DNA from: Comamonas denitrificans
GTDB lineage: Bacteria; Pseudomonadota; Gammaproteobacteria; Burkholderiales; Burkholderiaceae_C
Assembly (NCBI RefSeq): GCF_017368815.1
Contig: NZ_JAFNME010000011.1
Span: forward strand, 22,653 to 86,652
Reading direction: 5' to 3'
DNA length: 64,000 nt
Shown: positions 28,508 through 36,324 of the stretch, one piece after another
Layout: each line of letters starts with the position of its first letter
How positions within the stretch are numbered: position 1 is the stretch's first letter
Translations under genes and position numbers: made by a program
Notes under the pieces: generated by a model
What the model was told of the DNA's origin: nothing
What the model saw: only the letters and a program-made list of their open reading frames with translations
Databases searched by the model: none

Positions 28508-29332
28508 ATGACCACGCCCGCCCTCCTCAACCGCCGCCAAGCCTCCAGCCTGCTGCTGGGCAGCCTCTGCCTGAGCAGCCCACTGGCCAGCCCAGCCGCC
28601 ACCACGCCCACCATCACCGACGCGCACGCGGCCATCAACATCGCGGGCAAAGAGCGGGCCCTGTCCCAGCGCATGGCCAAAGCGTTTTTGCAAATCGGCA
28701 TGCAGGTCGATACCCAGCGCTCAACCACCGTTTTGAACACCACCATCGGCACCTTTGACCGCCAGCTGACGGCCCTGCAAGCCTTTGCCCCCACCCCCAC
28801 CATTAAGAACACCTACCAAGAGCTGGCGCAAAACTGGAAAGCCTACAAAACCGCGCTCAACACCGAAAACCCCAAGCCCGAAAACGGCAAAGAAGTGCTG
28901 GCCCTGTCAGAAATGATGCTGCGCCTAACCAGCCAAGGCGTTACCCAGCTTGAAGCGCACCTGGGCACCGCCTCAGGCCGCCTGGTCAATCTCTCGGGCC
29001 GCCAGCGCATGCTCTCGCAGTACATCGCCAAGCTCTACCAAGCCCAAGCCTGGGGCATTGCCGACAGCGCTACCGGCCAAGCCATCACGGCCGCCCGGCA
29101 AGAATTTGCCCAGGCCCACCACGCCCTGAGCGCAGAAACAACCAACACCAACGCCATTCGCAGCGCCCTCAGCCTAGTAGAGCCGCAATGGGTATTTTTT
29201 GATAAAGCGCTGAACAAACCCGCCCTGGCCGGCAGCAAAGAAAGCCTGGACATCGCCACCACATCCGAACGCATTTACGAACAGCTGGACCTTATCGCCG
29301 GGCTGTACGCCCAAGTGGGTGCAAAGAAGTAA
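28508..29332 (+). CDS. PilJ-N-type sensor-domain periplasmic protein
   Basis: 274 aa. An RR-containing hydrophobic N-terminus (NRRQASSLLLGSLCLSSPLA) suggests export by Sec or Tat. Two copies of the type IV pili methyl-accepting N-terminal module follow: NIAGKERALSQRMAKAFLQ at about 48-66 and NLSGRQRMLSQYIAKLYQAQ at about 160-179. This GRQRMLSQ motif is found in PilJ and in nitrate/nitrite sensors such as NarX. No kinase, HAMP or signalling domain follows, so it is an all-sensor protein; its partner is unknown. The start was chosen because upstream in-frame sequence overlaps the terminator and the PPIase gene. Confidence 0.75.
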   Translation: MTTPALLNRRQASSLLLGSLCLSSPLASPAATTPTITDAHAAINIAGKERALSQRMAKAFLQIGMQVDTQRSTTVLNTTIGTFDRQLTALQAFAPTPTIKNTYQELAQNWKAYKTALNTENPKPENGKEVLALSEMMLRLTSQGVTQLEAHLGTASGRLVNLSGRQRMLSQYIAKLYQAQAWGIADSATGQAITAARQEFAQAHHALSAETTNTNAIRSALSLVEPQWVFFDKALNKPALAGSKESLDIATTSERIYEQLDLIAGLYAQVGAKK

Positions 29333-29377
29333 AGGCGTAAAAGCGCAAAGAGGCAAAGGCGCAAAAAGGCAAAGGGC

Positions 29378-30274
29378 TTACGGCAACAACCGCCCTTGCT
29401 GCTCGCGCACCACATCTTTTAAAAACCGCCACACCGCCTGAATGCGCGGCACGGCCTTGGCCTCCTGCGGCATGCTCATCCAAAACGTGCGCGTAAAGCG
29501 GGCCTGCTCGGGCAACACGCGCTGCAGCGTTGGGTCGCGGTCGGCCATAAACGCGGGCAGCACCGCCAGCCCCACACCACAGCGCACCGCCTCGTACTGC
29601 GCCACGATGCTGGTGCTGCGAAACACAAAGCGCTCGGGCTTGAACACCTGGTCCAGCAACTGCAGCTCTTTAGAAAAGAGCAAATCGTCCACGTAATGCA
29701 CAAAGCCATGGTGGCGCAAATCCTCGCTGCTGCGCACCAACGGCAAACGGGCCAAATACTGGCGCTCGCCATACAAATACAAGTGGTAATCGGCCAACTT
29801 GGTCACGATGACCGAGCCGCGCTTGGGGCGCTCCAGCGAAATCACAATGTCCGCCTCGCGCCGGCTTAAATGCAGTAAACGCGGCAGCGCCAGCAAATCC
29901 ACCGAAAGCTGCGGATAGCGCAGCGTCAGCCGCGCCAACTGGTTGGCCAACAGCACCGTGCCCAGCCCCTCGGTTGCGCCCACGCGCACCAAGCCGGCCG
30001 GGTGGTCATCATCCACCCCCTCGGGCAAGGCCGCCTGCTCCACCCCGCGCACCGCCTTTTCCATGGTCTGCACCGCAGGCAGCAACTGCTGCCCCGCCTG
30101 GGTCAGCTTGAACGCCCCGGCATGGCGCACAAACAGCGCCTGGCCCATAACCTTTTCTAAAGCCCGCAAACGCCGCGCCACCGTGGTGTGCTCCACCTGC
30201 AAGAGCCGCGCCGCCCCGGCCAAAGAACCTGCCTGCACCAAGGCAGCAAAAAAACGTAAGTGATCCCAATCCAT
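29378..30274 (-). CDS. LysR family transcriptional regulator
   Basis: 298 aa. The winged-helix DNA-binding domain is at residues 1-60 (MDWDHLRFFAALVQAGSLAG, VEHTTVARRLRALEKVMGQ), then the periplasmic-binding-like effector domain. It ends TFWMSMPQEAKAVPRIQAVWRFLKDVVREQ. A truncated sister copy lies at 36891-37113, directly divergent from the valine-catabolism gene mmsA. I infer that this LysR type once (or still) regulates mmsA. Here it is divergent from the Fic gene. The tract 29333-29377 after its stop is an A/G-rich, loosely repeated AAGGCGCAAA run. Confidence 0.88.
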   Translation of the reverse strand: MDWDHLRFFAALVQAGSLAGAARLLQVEHTTVARRLRALEKVMGQALFVRHAGAFKLTQAGQQLLPAVQTMEKAVRGVEQAALPEGVDDDHPAGLVRVGATEGLGTVLLANQLARLTLRYPQLSVDLLALPRLLHLSRREADIVISLERPKRGSVIVTKLADYHLYLYGERQYLARLPLVRSSEDLRHHGFVHYVDDLLFSKELQLLDQVFKPERFVFRSTSIVAQYEAVRCGVGLAVLPAFMADRDPTLQRVLPEQARFTRTFWMSMPQEAKAVPRIQAVWRFLKDVVREQQGRLLP

Positions 30275-30313
30275 GGCCAGAGTGTAGCGGTGCTTGACGG
30301 CAGATTATTTATC

Positions 30314-30369
30314 TATAAAAACAGGCCAAAAGGCTTACCACGCAAGCGCAAGCAGCTATTTTTATAGGA
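30314..30369 (-). repeat. Dispersed repeat in the LysR-Fic intergenic region
   Basis: On the minus strand this reads TAAAAATAGCTGCTTGCGCTT, then GCGTGGTAAG and CCTTTTGGCCTG. It is one of the best copies of the family. Confidence 0.65.
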
Positions 30370-30453
30370 GTAAACCTCAAGAAACTATATCGTTTTGGTG
30401 TAAAACCACCGTTTTTTTATCAAAATAATAGAACTTTTAGCAAAATAATCTTT

Positions 30454-32010
30454 ATGGCAAACCAACTCTTAGGCTTTCAACACTTGGCACAGCAGCACGG
30501 TATTGAACTGGTGCAGCCCCTGTTCAGCCTGAGCCAGTTGGGCGCGGTGCGCCAGCGTGCTCTCTCGCCACAAGGCGAAACACTCACTTGGCCCCCCCAA
30601 TACGCGCCACCCAACCACTTTGCTGGCCATTTCGAGTTTGGACTGAAGTACGAGCGGCTGAATCTGGAGTTTTGCTCGCGCCTGTTTGCCCACCTGGGCC
30701 CCGCCGACATCACAGCGTGGGTGCAAAACGAACCCACGGGCCGCTATGCACGGCGCACCGCCTTCTTGTACGAATGGCTCACGGGCCAAACGCTCCCGGT
30801 GCCCGACACCGCCGCCAACGTGGCCTATGTGGATGCCATTGATAGCAGCAGCTACCTCAGCGCCCCCAAGCCCGAGCGGGTGCGCCGCTGGCGCATCAAC
30901 AACAACTTGCCGGGCACGCCAGCGTTTTGCCCCATGGTGTACCTGGGGCCAGATGCGCAAAGAGACTGGCTCTTTGACATCGCCGCCAGTGTGCAAGCGC
31001 TGGATGCGGCTTACGGCCCAGAACTCTTGCTGCGCAGCGCCGCCTGGCTCACGTTCAAAGAATCTCGGGCCAGCTTTGCCATTGAGCACGAAGCCAATAA
31101 AACCGACCGGGTGCAGCGCTTTGCGGCCGCCATCCGCCAATTCAGCGGGCGCATGCCAGAGCCTCTGGCCACCCCGGCCCTGCTCACACTGCAAAAAGCC
31201 GTGCTCGGCGACAAAGCCCTGCGGCTGGGCATCCGCCAGTCGCCGGTGTTTGTGGGGGAAAACAGCTTCCGGGCACAGGTGGTGCATTACATCGCCCCCG
31301 ATTGCGCCATGGTGCCCGGCATGCTGGCGGCACTGCAGGCGTATGAGCTCAAAACCCGTGGTGCCCTCCCCTTGGCCAGAGCGGCCGCGCTATCGTTTGC
31401 CTTTGTCTATCTGCACCCCCTGGCCGATGGCAATGGGCGGGTACACCGCTTCCTTATCCACCACCTGCTGGCTGCCGATGGCGCCGTCCCCGCCAATTTG
31501 GTGGTTCCGGTGTCGGCCACCATTGCCGGCAGCGCCAAAGGGCGGGCCGACTACGACAGCGCACTGGAGCTGTTTTCTCGCCCCTTCATGCGCCGGTATG
31601 CAGATGCCTACCGCTTTGGCCCACGCCGCACCTGCCCCGATGGGGTGGAGAGCAATTTTCAATTCTTGCAAACCGAAGATGCCCAACACGCCTGGCGCTA
31701 CCCAGACTTAACAGGCCAAACGCATTACCTCAGCGCAGTACTGCGCCACACCGTGGAGCACGACATGGCCGCAGAAGCGCAACTGCTGCGCCAGTACGAC
31801 AGCGCCCTGCAAGCCTTGAAAACCGTCATAGAAATGCCCGACGCCGATGCCGACCGCATCATCCGCTCACTCAAGCAAGAAAACTGGGCCATCAGCAACA
31901 AGCTGCGCAAGGCATACCCCCAGCTCTTCCAAGAAGACGGGCCATGGTTTGACCTGCACGCGCCCATCATCCAGGCCGTGCGGGCGGCATTTGAACCGGA
32001 AAAAGATTAA
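30454..32010 (+). CDS. Fic domain protein, probable AMP/nucleotidyl transferase
   Basis: 518 aa. The Fic core is near residues 300-360 with the active-site motif HPLADGNGR (H321) and the following VHRFLIHHLL helix. An N-terminal SFAIEHE (S207-E211) resembles the inhibitory helix motif (S/T)xxxE(G/N) of class II Fic proteins, which blocks ATP placement. It likely transfers AMP or a related group onto a target protein. The 200 residues before the core and the C-terminal helical tail are family-typical but of unknown role. It sits between the LysR gene and the cassette array. Possible roles are stress or toxin-like control; the sequence does not decide. Confidence 0.85.
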   Translation: MANQLLGFQHLAQQHGIELVQPLFSLSQLGAVRQRALSPQGETLTWPPQYAPPNHFAGHFEFGLKYERLNLEFCSRLFAHLGPADITAWVQNEPTGRYARRTAFLYEWLTGQTLPVPDTAANVAYVDAIDSSSYLSAPKPERVRRWRINNNLPGTPAFCPMVYLGPDAQRDWLFDIAASVQALDAAYGPELLLRSAAWLTFKESRASFAIEHEANKTDRVQRFAAAIRQFSGRMPEPLATPALLTLQKAVLGDKALRLGIRQSPVFVGENSFRAQVVHYIAPDCAMVPGMLAALQAYELKTRGALPLARAAALSFAFVYLHPLADGNGRVHRFLIHHLLAADGAVPANLVVPVSATIAGSAKGRADYDSALELFSRPFMRRYADAYRFGPRRTCPDGVESNFQFLQTEDAQHAWRYPDLTGQTHYLSAVLRHTVEHDMAAEAQLLRQYDSALQALKTVIEMPDADADRIIRSLKQENWAISNKLRKAYPQLFQEDGPWFDLHAPIIQAVRAAFEPEKD

Positions 32011-32131
32011 GGAATTTTTATCCCCAGCAGTACCCAGCCCTCAGGGGGAATATCGGGAGAGTGTTGGATGCTGCAGTGGGGCATATTATTTTTTGGCTGC
32101 AAAATCTAACGAGAAAATAAGTCGAACATAA

Positions 32132-32287
32132 TATTCAGATCGGTTTGATCTGCAGGCTATAAAAATTATTAAATTGGCCAAGCACTTCAATGGCAATGCA
32201 CGCTGCCAGCTTTTCTGTCCATATGACAGCACTTACCGGGAGGAGACGACTTTCTACATCCACCGCCATGAGCCCAAGCCGAATTAG
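32132..32287 (+). pseudogene. Open frame without a start, possible gene remnant
   Basis: A 51-codon stretch after an in-frame stop reads like a real protein tail (KIIKLAKHFNGNARCQLFC, then STYREETTFYIHRHE) and ends at TAG. There is no ATG and no ribosome site. It lies between the Fic gene and the first attC. I do not recognise the source. The rest of 32011-32338 holds no gene I can support. Confidence 0.25.
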
Positions 32288-32338
32288 ATGAAATGACGAA
32301 AACCATAGCGGCAAGAAAAATTTTCATTTTTTATTAAA

Positions 32339-32398
32339 GACTAACGAAAAAGCTAAGCCGACCGCCGAAGGCGGGTCGGCTTGAGCGCCGGGTTAGAC
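32339..32398 (-). other. attC-like site A (3' end of the RelA/SpoT cassette)
   Basis: In cassette orientation the R'' box is GTCTAAC and the R' box is GTTAGTC (one position off GTTRRRY). Between them CAAGCCGACCCGCC and GGCGGTCGGCTT fold back with a TTC loop. Total 60 nt, nearly identical to site C in the hairpin. Confidence 0.85.
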
Positions 32399-32450
32399 CC
32401 AAAGCGCAAAAAAGAATGTGACCGTACGGGCCACGGACTACGAAAATCAG

Positions 32451-32490
32451 AGCTGCCAGCGCTTGCTATACAAGGGCTAGGACCCAAAAA
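32451..32490 (+). repeat. Dispersed repeat inside the cassette 3' region
   Basis: AGCTGCCAGCGCTTGCTA, then ACAAGGGCTAGGACCCAAAAA, closely follows the copy at 52031 (AGCTGTTTACGCTTGCTG, GATAAGCGCTAGAGGCC). It lies between the RelA/SpoT gene and attC site A. The stretch 32399-32645 otherwise holds only an open frame that runs through the attC, which I do not accept as a gene. Confidence 0.6.
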
Positions 32491-32645
32491 TTCTTGAAAC
32501 TGGCCCTCCCCACGCACGCGAAGCCCAAGTGAACGCCAAATACCCAGCGAATGAACGCTTGCGAGGGTAAATGGCGTTTGGATATTCATGGGCTGAAATG
32601 AACAGGAATAAATGCGGCCTCTCGACGGACTTGTAAGCCAATAGA

Positions 32646-33923
32646 TCACGATACAAGCTTGTCAATTTCAGCTCTTGCTTTGATATTCAAGGATACCGGG
32701 CCTCCGGCATACTCGCGTAAAAGCAACCCTTGTTGGACGAGCTTGTCTAATGTGGCATCAAGATTGTGGACTTCTCTGCAAAAATGATTACGCAGAGTTT
32801 CTTGCGCAACTGATTTTTGCCCCCAAAAATGTTTCGTGTAGAGTTTGAGAAGAACTTGGCGACTAGATACATCAATTGCACCCACACTCCTAAAACCCTC
32901 AATAGACTCATCCAGATTTTCGAGTATTTTTTCGTAATCTTCAATTCCGAAGTAATGGCTGTGAGTCTTTCTCACCGTTGCAACGTGAGATGAACCAATC
33001 AGAACCACTTCGAAATGCTTTTCCGCTGGGAATTGATTTTCGTAGTGAACATAAGCCTTGATAGCTTCATCTGGGGTTTTTCCAACAATATCCCAACTCA
33101 CAAATTTTCCTGAACTCCAATCAAAGACGATAATCCAATTATTGATTGGACTTGAGCTTCTCCTTTCTTTCTCGGTAAGAGTAAGAATAATATCTTCATT
33201 TACATGGCTATCAATGGCTTTTGATAAGCTATGTTTTCGAATAATTCCCTCAGCCTCTTTCTTTGCCACATCAATTTCTAGTCGAAAACGAACCGACGGG
33301 GTGCGGCCAGATTCAATTTCAAAGAAGGCGTCAGACAATTTCTGAAAGTATGAAATGACTCTCTCATCACCTTCACTTTCTTTTAAATGGCGTCCGTAAA
33401 TTACCGAGGTGCGCTCAATACTTTCTGCCCAGTAATGCTGAATCCGACTTCTAAGCTGAAGTTCCAATTTCTTTCCACTGCGCTCAAGTAGTAGGTGTAC
33501 TGAGCGATAGCCAGTAATGTCTCGCCCCTTCTCCCGATAGTCCGTAATGCGTACAAGCTTGAGTTCTTCTGTGCTTTCTATCTTTGCCTTAAGAAATGAA
33601 ATGATTTGATCAACCAATTCATTTTTCTCAACAATTATTCGACATCCTCCGATGTCTTGGAGTTGCGTGAGTCGGACACTGAGACGATTTAGCTTTCTTA
33701 TTATTTGCGGCTTTCGCTTCAATCGTTGGGCTATGTAGTAATCATGGCCATATTCGTTAAGCCATCTCTGGAGTTCCAGTGTTGTTTCGGATAGCGGCTC
33801 AAGGTGTGACTTTCGATATTCGTCGAAGACGTCTTCGAACTCAACCATTTCTTCGACATTACGGAAGCTGTCTTTCGCAAACGCAATTCCCGCCCTGTCA
33901 ATTTTGCTTTTTGTGAGAGCCAA
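32646..33923 (-). CDS. RelA/SpoT-domain nucleotidyltransferase (cassette-borne)
   Basis: 425 aa. It starts at TTG 33923 with AGGAG 9 nt upstream. The N-terminal ~190 residues form a RelA/SpoT synthetase fold: QRLKRKPQIIRKLNRL (R67, K69, R70, K71), LQDIGGCRIIV with D90, DYREKGRDITGYRSVH, and ELQLRSRIQHYWAE with E154 and E167. The expected catalytic residues are present. No HD hydrolase, TGS or ACT domain follows. Residues 190-425 are an unrecognised region ending in a possible winged helix (LDATLDKLVQQGLLLREYAGGPVSL). Candidate activities are alarmone synthesis or tRNA/nucleotide pyrophosphorylation as in toxSAS or CapRel proteins (inference). Confidence 0.82.
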   Translation of the reverse strand: MALTKSKIDRAGIAFAKDSFRNVEEMVEFEDVFDEYRKSHLEPLSETTLELQRWLNEYGHDYYIAQRLKRKPQIIRKLNRLSVRLTQLQDIGGCRIIVEKNELVDQIISFLKAKIESTEELKLVRITDYREKGRDITGYRSVHLLLERSGKKLELQLRSRIQHYWAESIERTSVIYGRHLKESEGDERVISYFQKLSDAFFEIESGRTPSVRFRLEIDVAKKEAEGIIRKHSLSKAIDSHVNEDIILTLTEKERRSSSPINNWIIVFDWSSGKFVSWDIVGKTPDEAIKAYVHYENQFPAEKHFEVVLIGSSHVATVRKTHSHYFGIEDYEKILENLDESIEGFRSVGAIDVSSRQVLLKLYTKHFWGQKSVAQETLRNHFCREVHNLDATLDKLVQQGLLLREYAGGPVSLNIKARAEIDKLVS

Positions 33924-33939
33924 CGAAATTTCTCCTAGT

Positions 33940-33996
33940 AGCTAACGTCCCTGCTAACCGGCGCCGAAGGCGTCCGAGTTGAGCGCAATGTTAGGC
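33940..33996 (-). other. attC-like site B (3' end of the coiled-coil cassette)
   Basis: In cassette orientation R'' is GCCTAAC and R' is GTTAGCT. The inner arms CTCAACTCGGACGCC and GGCGCCGGTTAGCAG fold around a TTC loop, imperfectly. Total 57 nt. It directly abuts the ribosome site of the RelA/SpoT gene. Confidence 0.82.
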
Positions 33997-34020
33997 CAAT
34001 AAGCGGGTGAAAGATATAAA

Positions 34021-34614
34021 CTATTTTGCTCGACGCAATCTATTTGCTTGCGCTCTTTGTTCAAGACGTTGATGCCAGTCTCTTCCTTTTTCCCCGCATC
34101 GGTCACGAATTGCCGCTTTTAATTCTGCTGTTTGCGCATTCAGACGCTTTACCTCTGCGAGTAGGCCATCTCTTTGCGACTCCATTGTTTTCTTGTCCTC
34201 TAAAACCTTGCCTATAAAATCATTCAGTGATCTGATTTCTGTTAAGTATTCATTCTTCTGTTCTCGGGTTGAAGTTTCTAGTTTTGATTTCAGTTCATTT
34301 TTCTTTGTGAATGCTTGATTAAGAATTCTGATTATGGCACCAAAAGAGTCTCTGGCGTCATTTAGAAGTTTGTATGCACTATCAGCAACCCTGTGAGAAG
34401 AAAAATGAAGATCAGTTAAAAAATGAAAATCATAAGATTGTTGTGCCTGTTTAAGATGAACTTCAATGTTTTTTCGATGTTCTTCGACAGTCTTTTTGAC
34501 TTCCTCGCGTTTTGACTCCCAATTTCTGCGTGCGGCTCTTTCTCCTTCGGATGCCGACGACATGATTGCCGCCACAACTCCAACGGCTACGATCGGGGCG
34601 ATTACCCAAAACAT
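34021..34614 (-). CDS. Membrane-anchored coiled-coil protein (cassette-borne)
   Basis: 197 aa. One N-terminal membrane helix (FWVIAPIVAVGVVAAIMS) is followed by long charged helices likely to form coiled coils (ESKREEVKKTVEEHRKN, KSKLETSTREQKNEYL, KVLEDKKTMESQRDGLLAEV), ending in a basic tail (RLEQRAQANRLRRAK). No enzyme motif is visible. Its start lies 2 nt after the stop of the preceding gene, so the two are almost certainly co-translated. The topology suggests a membrane scaffold or a cytosolic arm tethered to the inner membrane. Function unknown. Confidence 0.7.
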   Translation of the reverse strand: MFWVIAPIVAVGVVAAIMSSASEGERAARRNWESKREEVKKTVEEHRKNIEVHLKQAQQSYDFHFLTDLHFSSHRVADSAYKLLNDARDSFGAIIRILNQAFTKKNELKSKLETSTREQKNEYLTEIRSLNDFIGKVLEDKKTMESQRDGLLAEVKRLNAQTAELKAAIRDRCGEKGRDWHQRLEQRAQANRLRRAK

Positions 34615-34616
34615 GG

Positions 34617-35168
34617 TTAATCTCCGTAAGAAAGCAAACGATCTGGCATTGAAATGGGAGGCAAACTTTTCACAAGAACATCTAAACTTTCATTTGCCTT
34701 TCCGCCAAAAGCAGAAAGTTGTGAAATAAGCTCAGTTGCCATATCTTTGTAGATTATTTTATGTTCGGATGAGGTATTATTGGAAAGTGCCATCTGCGAC
34801 GCACGTTCAGCCATTTTTAATACCTGCATTCTTTCAATGTGAAGTAATTTCAACTCACCTTGAACCGTATCATAAAATCGATCAATTTCAAGACGCCTCT
34901 GAGATAGTTCCTCCATTTTTAATTTGTAAGTTTTATCTAGGGCATCATGAATTACGCCTGCTTGCGCCTTTACTCGTTGCATCTCTGCGTCAAGGCGTTT
35001 AGTTTCAAGGCGATAGGCTAAGGTTCTGGCATATGCCTCTGCTACGAAACCAAGAGGGTTAAATGCCTTTGCCACCGTGACCCAGTTAGCTTCTGTTTGA
35101 ACTGGGTTAGGGGCGTCAATGGAGTCAATCGTGACTCCACTAGGTTTTCTGGGCTTTCCTTGTGACAT
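34617..35168 (-). CDS. Cytosolic helical protein, partner of the membrane coiled-coil protein
   Basis: 183 aa, starting MSQGKPRKPSGVTIDSID with AAGGA well placed upstream. An upstream in-frame ATG at 35255 lies inside attC site C and is rejected. A short disordered N-terminus precedes helices at about 45-135 rich in K, R, E and L (RTLAYRLETKRLDAEMQR, YKLKMEELSQRRLEIDRF). No signal peptide, membrane helix or known domain is seen. It is the first gene of a two-gene cassette whose second product is membrane-anchored; I infer that they form a complex. Confidence 0.7.
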   Translation of the reverse strand: MSQGKPRKPSGVTIDSIDAPNPVQTEANWVTVAKAFNPLGFVAEAYARTLAYRLETKRLDAEMQRVKAQAGVIHDALDKTYKLKMEELSQRRLEIDRFYDTVQGELKLLHIERMQVLKMAERASQMALSNNTSSEHKIIYKDMATELISQLSAFGGKANESLDVLVKSLPPISMPDRLLSYGD

Positions 35169-35191
35169 ACGATGATCCTTGTGATGAAAAA

Positions 35192-35251
35192 GCCTAACGG
35201 GCGAGGTAAGCCGACCGCCGGAGGCGGGTCGGCTTGACTGCGCAGTTAGAC
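35192..35251 (-). other. attC-like site C
   Basis: In cassette orientation R'' is GTCTAAC and R' is GTTAGGC, both matching consensus. The inner arms CAAGCCGACCCGCC and GGCGGTCGGCTT fold back as in site A. Total 60 nt. It is the 3' end of the cassette that carries the gene at 35482. Confidence 0.88.
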
Positions 35252-35481
35252 CCATAAGCTAAAGCAGGAAGTGTTGAATTGATGACGGGCACGAACCGTA
35301 AAAAAAATCACAGCACCGCAAAAATGATAGCTACTTGCGCTTGCAATTATGCAACCACCAACTACCGTAGTCAGCGCTGCAAAGTAAATCACCCATGCAA
35401 GCGATGAAACAGTGGCATCAGAGTCATCCGGATTTGTTCAAGAGGAGAGTATATTATCATCCGGAATGCGGAAATTATTTT
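35252..35481 (-). other. Cassette 3' region with a repeat copy and a start-less open frame
   Basis: Between the gene at 35482 and attC site C lies noncoding sequence with a copy of the dispersed repeat (TGATAGCTACTTGCGCTTGC at 35325-35344). On the minus strand a hydrophobic frame runs from 35437 to a TAA at 35246 inside the R'' box (SLAWVIYFAALTTVVGG, ending CFSLWV). It has no ATG. I do not count it as a gene, but stops inside R'' are common in cassettes. Confidence 0.4.
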
Positions 35482-36189
35482 TTATTTCATTACGAAACGG
35501 TACGCTTTCACGATTAGAAAAGCAAAGAATGAAATAACCAAGAATGCAACCAAATACAGAGAGCTAACGATTAAATATTCCTTAAGGAATATTTCTTTCT
35601 GCTTAGCTGCAGCGGAGATAATAGAGGTATTCAAGGATTTTATGAATTCTAATGAATCGCCTTGAGGCATTACTTTAATCGTTGATGCCCCAGATTCGAA
35701 GTGGCAATACAGCGATAATTCAAAGGTGTCTTGATTGATTTCTACGTCCCAGCAAGTAAGCAAAAGTTTACCTTTATCGAAAAAAGAGGGAGTCTTGTTT
35801 CTGCTTAGCATTAATGCTGCATTCTCTCCCAAAAGGATTTTTATGCTCTCGGGTTGAGGTTGCAATCCCAGGTTCACAGGATTAATGTGGGTTATGGTTA
35901 CATCTTTCAGATATATGGGTTCTACGAGTGCATGCACAAGAAATTTTAAAAAGCCTTTTTCCTTGGAAAATTTGTGACCATACATGACATTTATCCATTC
36001 ATCTCTGTCACGCATGGCACTCTGATTGGCACCGTCATACTGGTCAATCCAAGTGCAATAATTTCCGTATCGACAAACTATATCTCCTTCGATTCTGTCT
36101 GCTACTACATTTTTTGCAGTAATGACGCCAGCAATAATGAGCGGTATGAAGCAAACCAAGAAAAGCTTCAAAAATCTCTTTGTATTCAT
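35482..36189 (-). CDS. Two-TM envelope protein of unknown function (cassette-borne)
   Basis: 235 aa. A helix near the N-terminus (FLKLFLVCFIPLIIAGVITA) and one near the C-terminus (YLIVSSLYLVAFLVISFFAFLI) enclose a ~180-residue soluble part, most likely periplasmic. That part has four cysteines (VCRYGNYCTW, LLTCWDVE, LYCHFESG), able to form disulfides. The membrane-in, periplasm, membrane-out plan has no match I recognise. The cassette ends at attC site C. Low-GC codon use contrasts with the chromosomal flanks. Confidence 0.65.
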   Translation of the reverse strand: MNTKRFLKLFLVCFIPLIIAGVITAKNVVADRIEGDIVCRYGNYCTWIDQYDGANQSAMRDRDEWINVMYGHKFSKEKGFLKFLVHALVEPIYLKDVTITHINPVNLGLQPQPESIKILLGENAALMLSRNKTPSFFDKGKLLLTCWDVEINQDTFELSLYCHFESGASTIKVMPQGDSLEFIKSLNTSIISAAAKQKEIFLKEYLIVSSLYLVAFLVISFFAFLIVKAYRFVMK

Positions 36190-36217
36190 GATAAATTTAA
36201 ACGACTTATCTGAGTGT

Positions 36218-36294
36218 AACTAACGTTGGAATTCAGGGCGACCTGTGGCAGGCAAAGCCTGACACTGGGTCGGCCCTGGAATGAGTTGTTAGGC
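36218..36294 (-). other. attC-like site D
   Basis: In cassette orientation R'' is GCCTAAC and R' is GTTAGTT. The arms CATTCCAGGGCCGACC and GGTCGCCCTGAATTCCAA pair around an inner CAGGC / GCCTG stem. At 77 nt it is longer than the other three. Confidence 0.82.
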
Positions 36295-36324
36295 TGCATT
36301 GCGCGAATGGCGGCCAGCTATAAG

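Noticed and set aside
29333..29377. AAGGCGCAAA-like tandem tract
   Set aside because: A loose, short low-complexity run at the LysR 3' end; no spacers, so not a CRISPR array.
32353..32649. 98-codon frame on the minus strand next to the array
   Set aside because: It runs straight through attC site A (its tail NPALKPTRLRRSA is attC sequence). No ribosome site or domain; it is the common false ORF of attC regions.
35246..35437. Hydrophobic 64-codon frame ending inside attC site C
   Set aside because: No start codon or ribosome site. It contains a repeat copy. Recorded as an observation rather than a gene.
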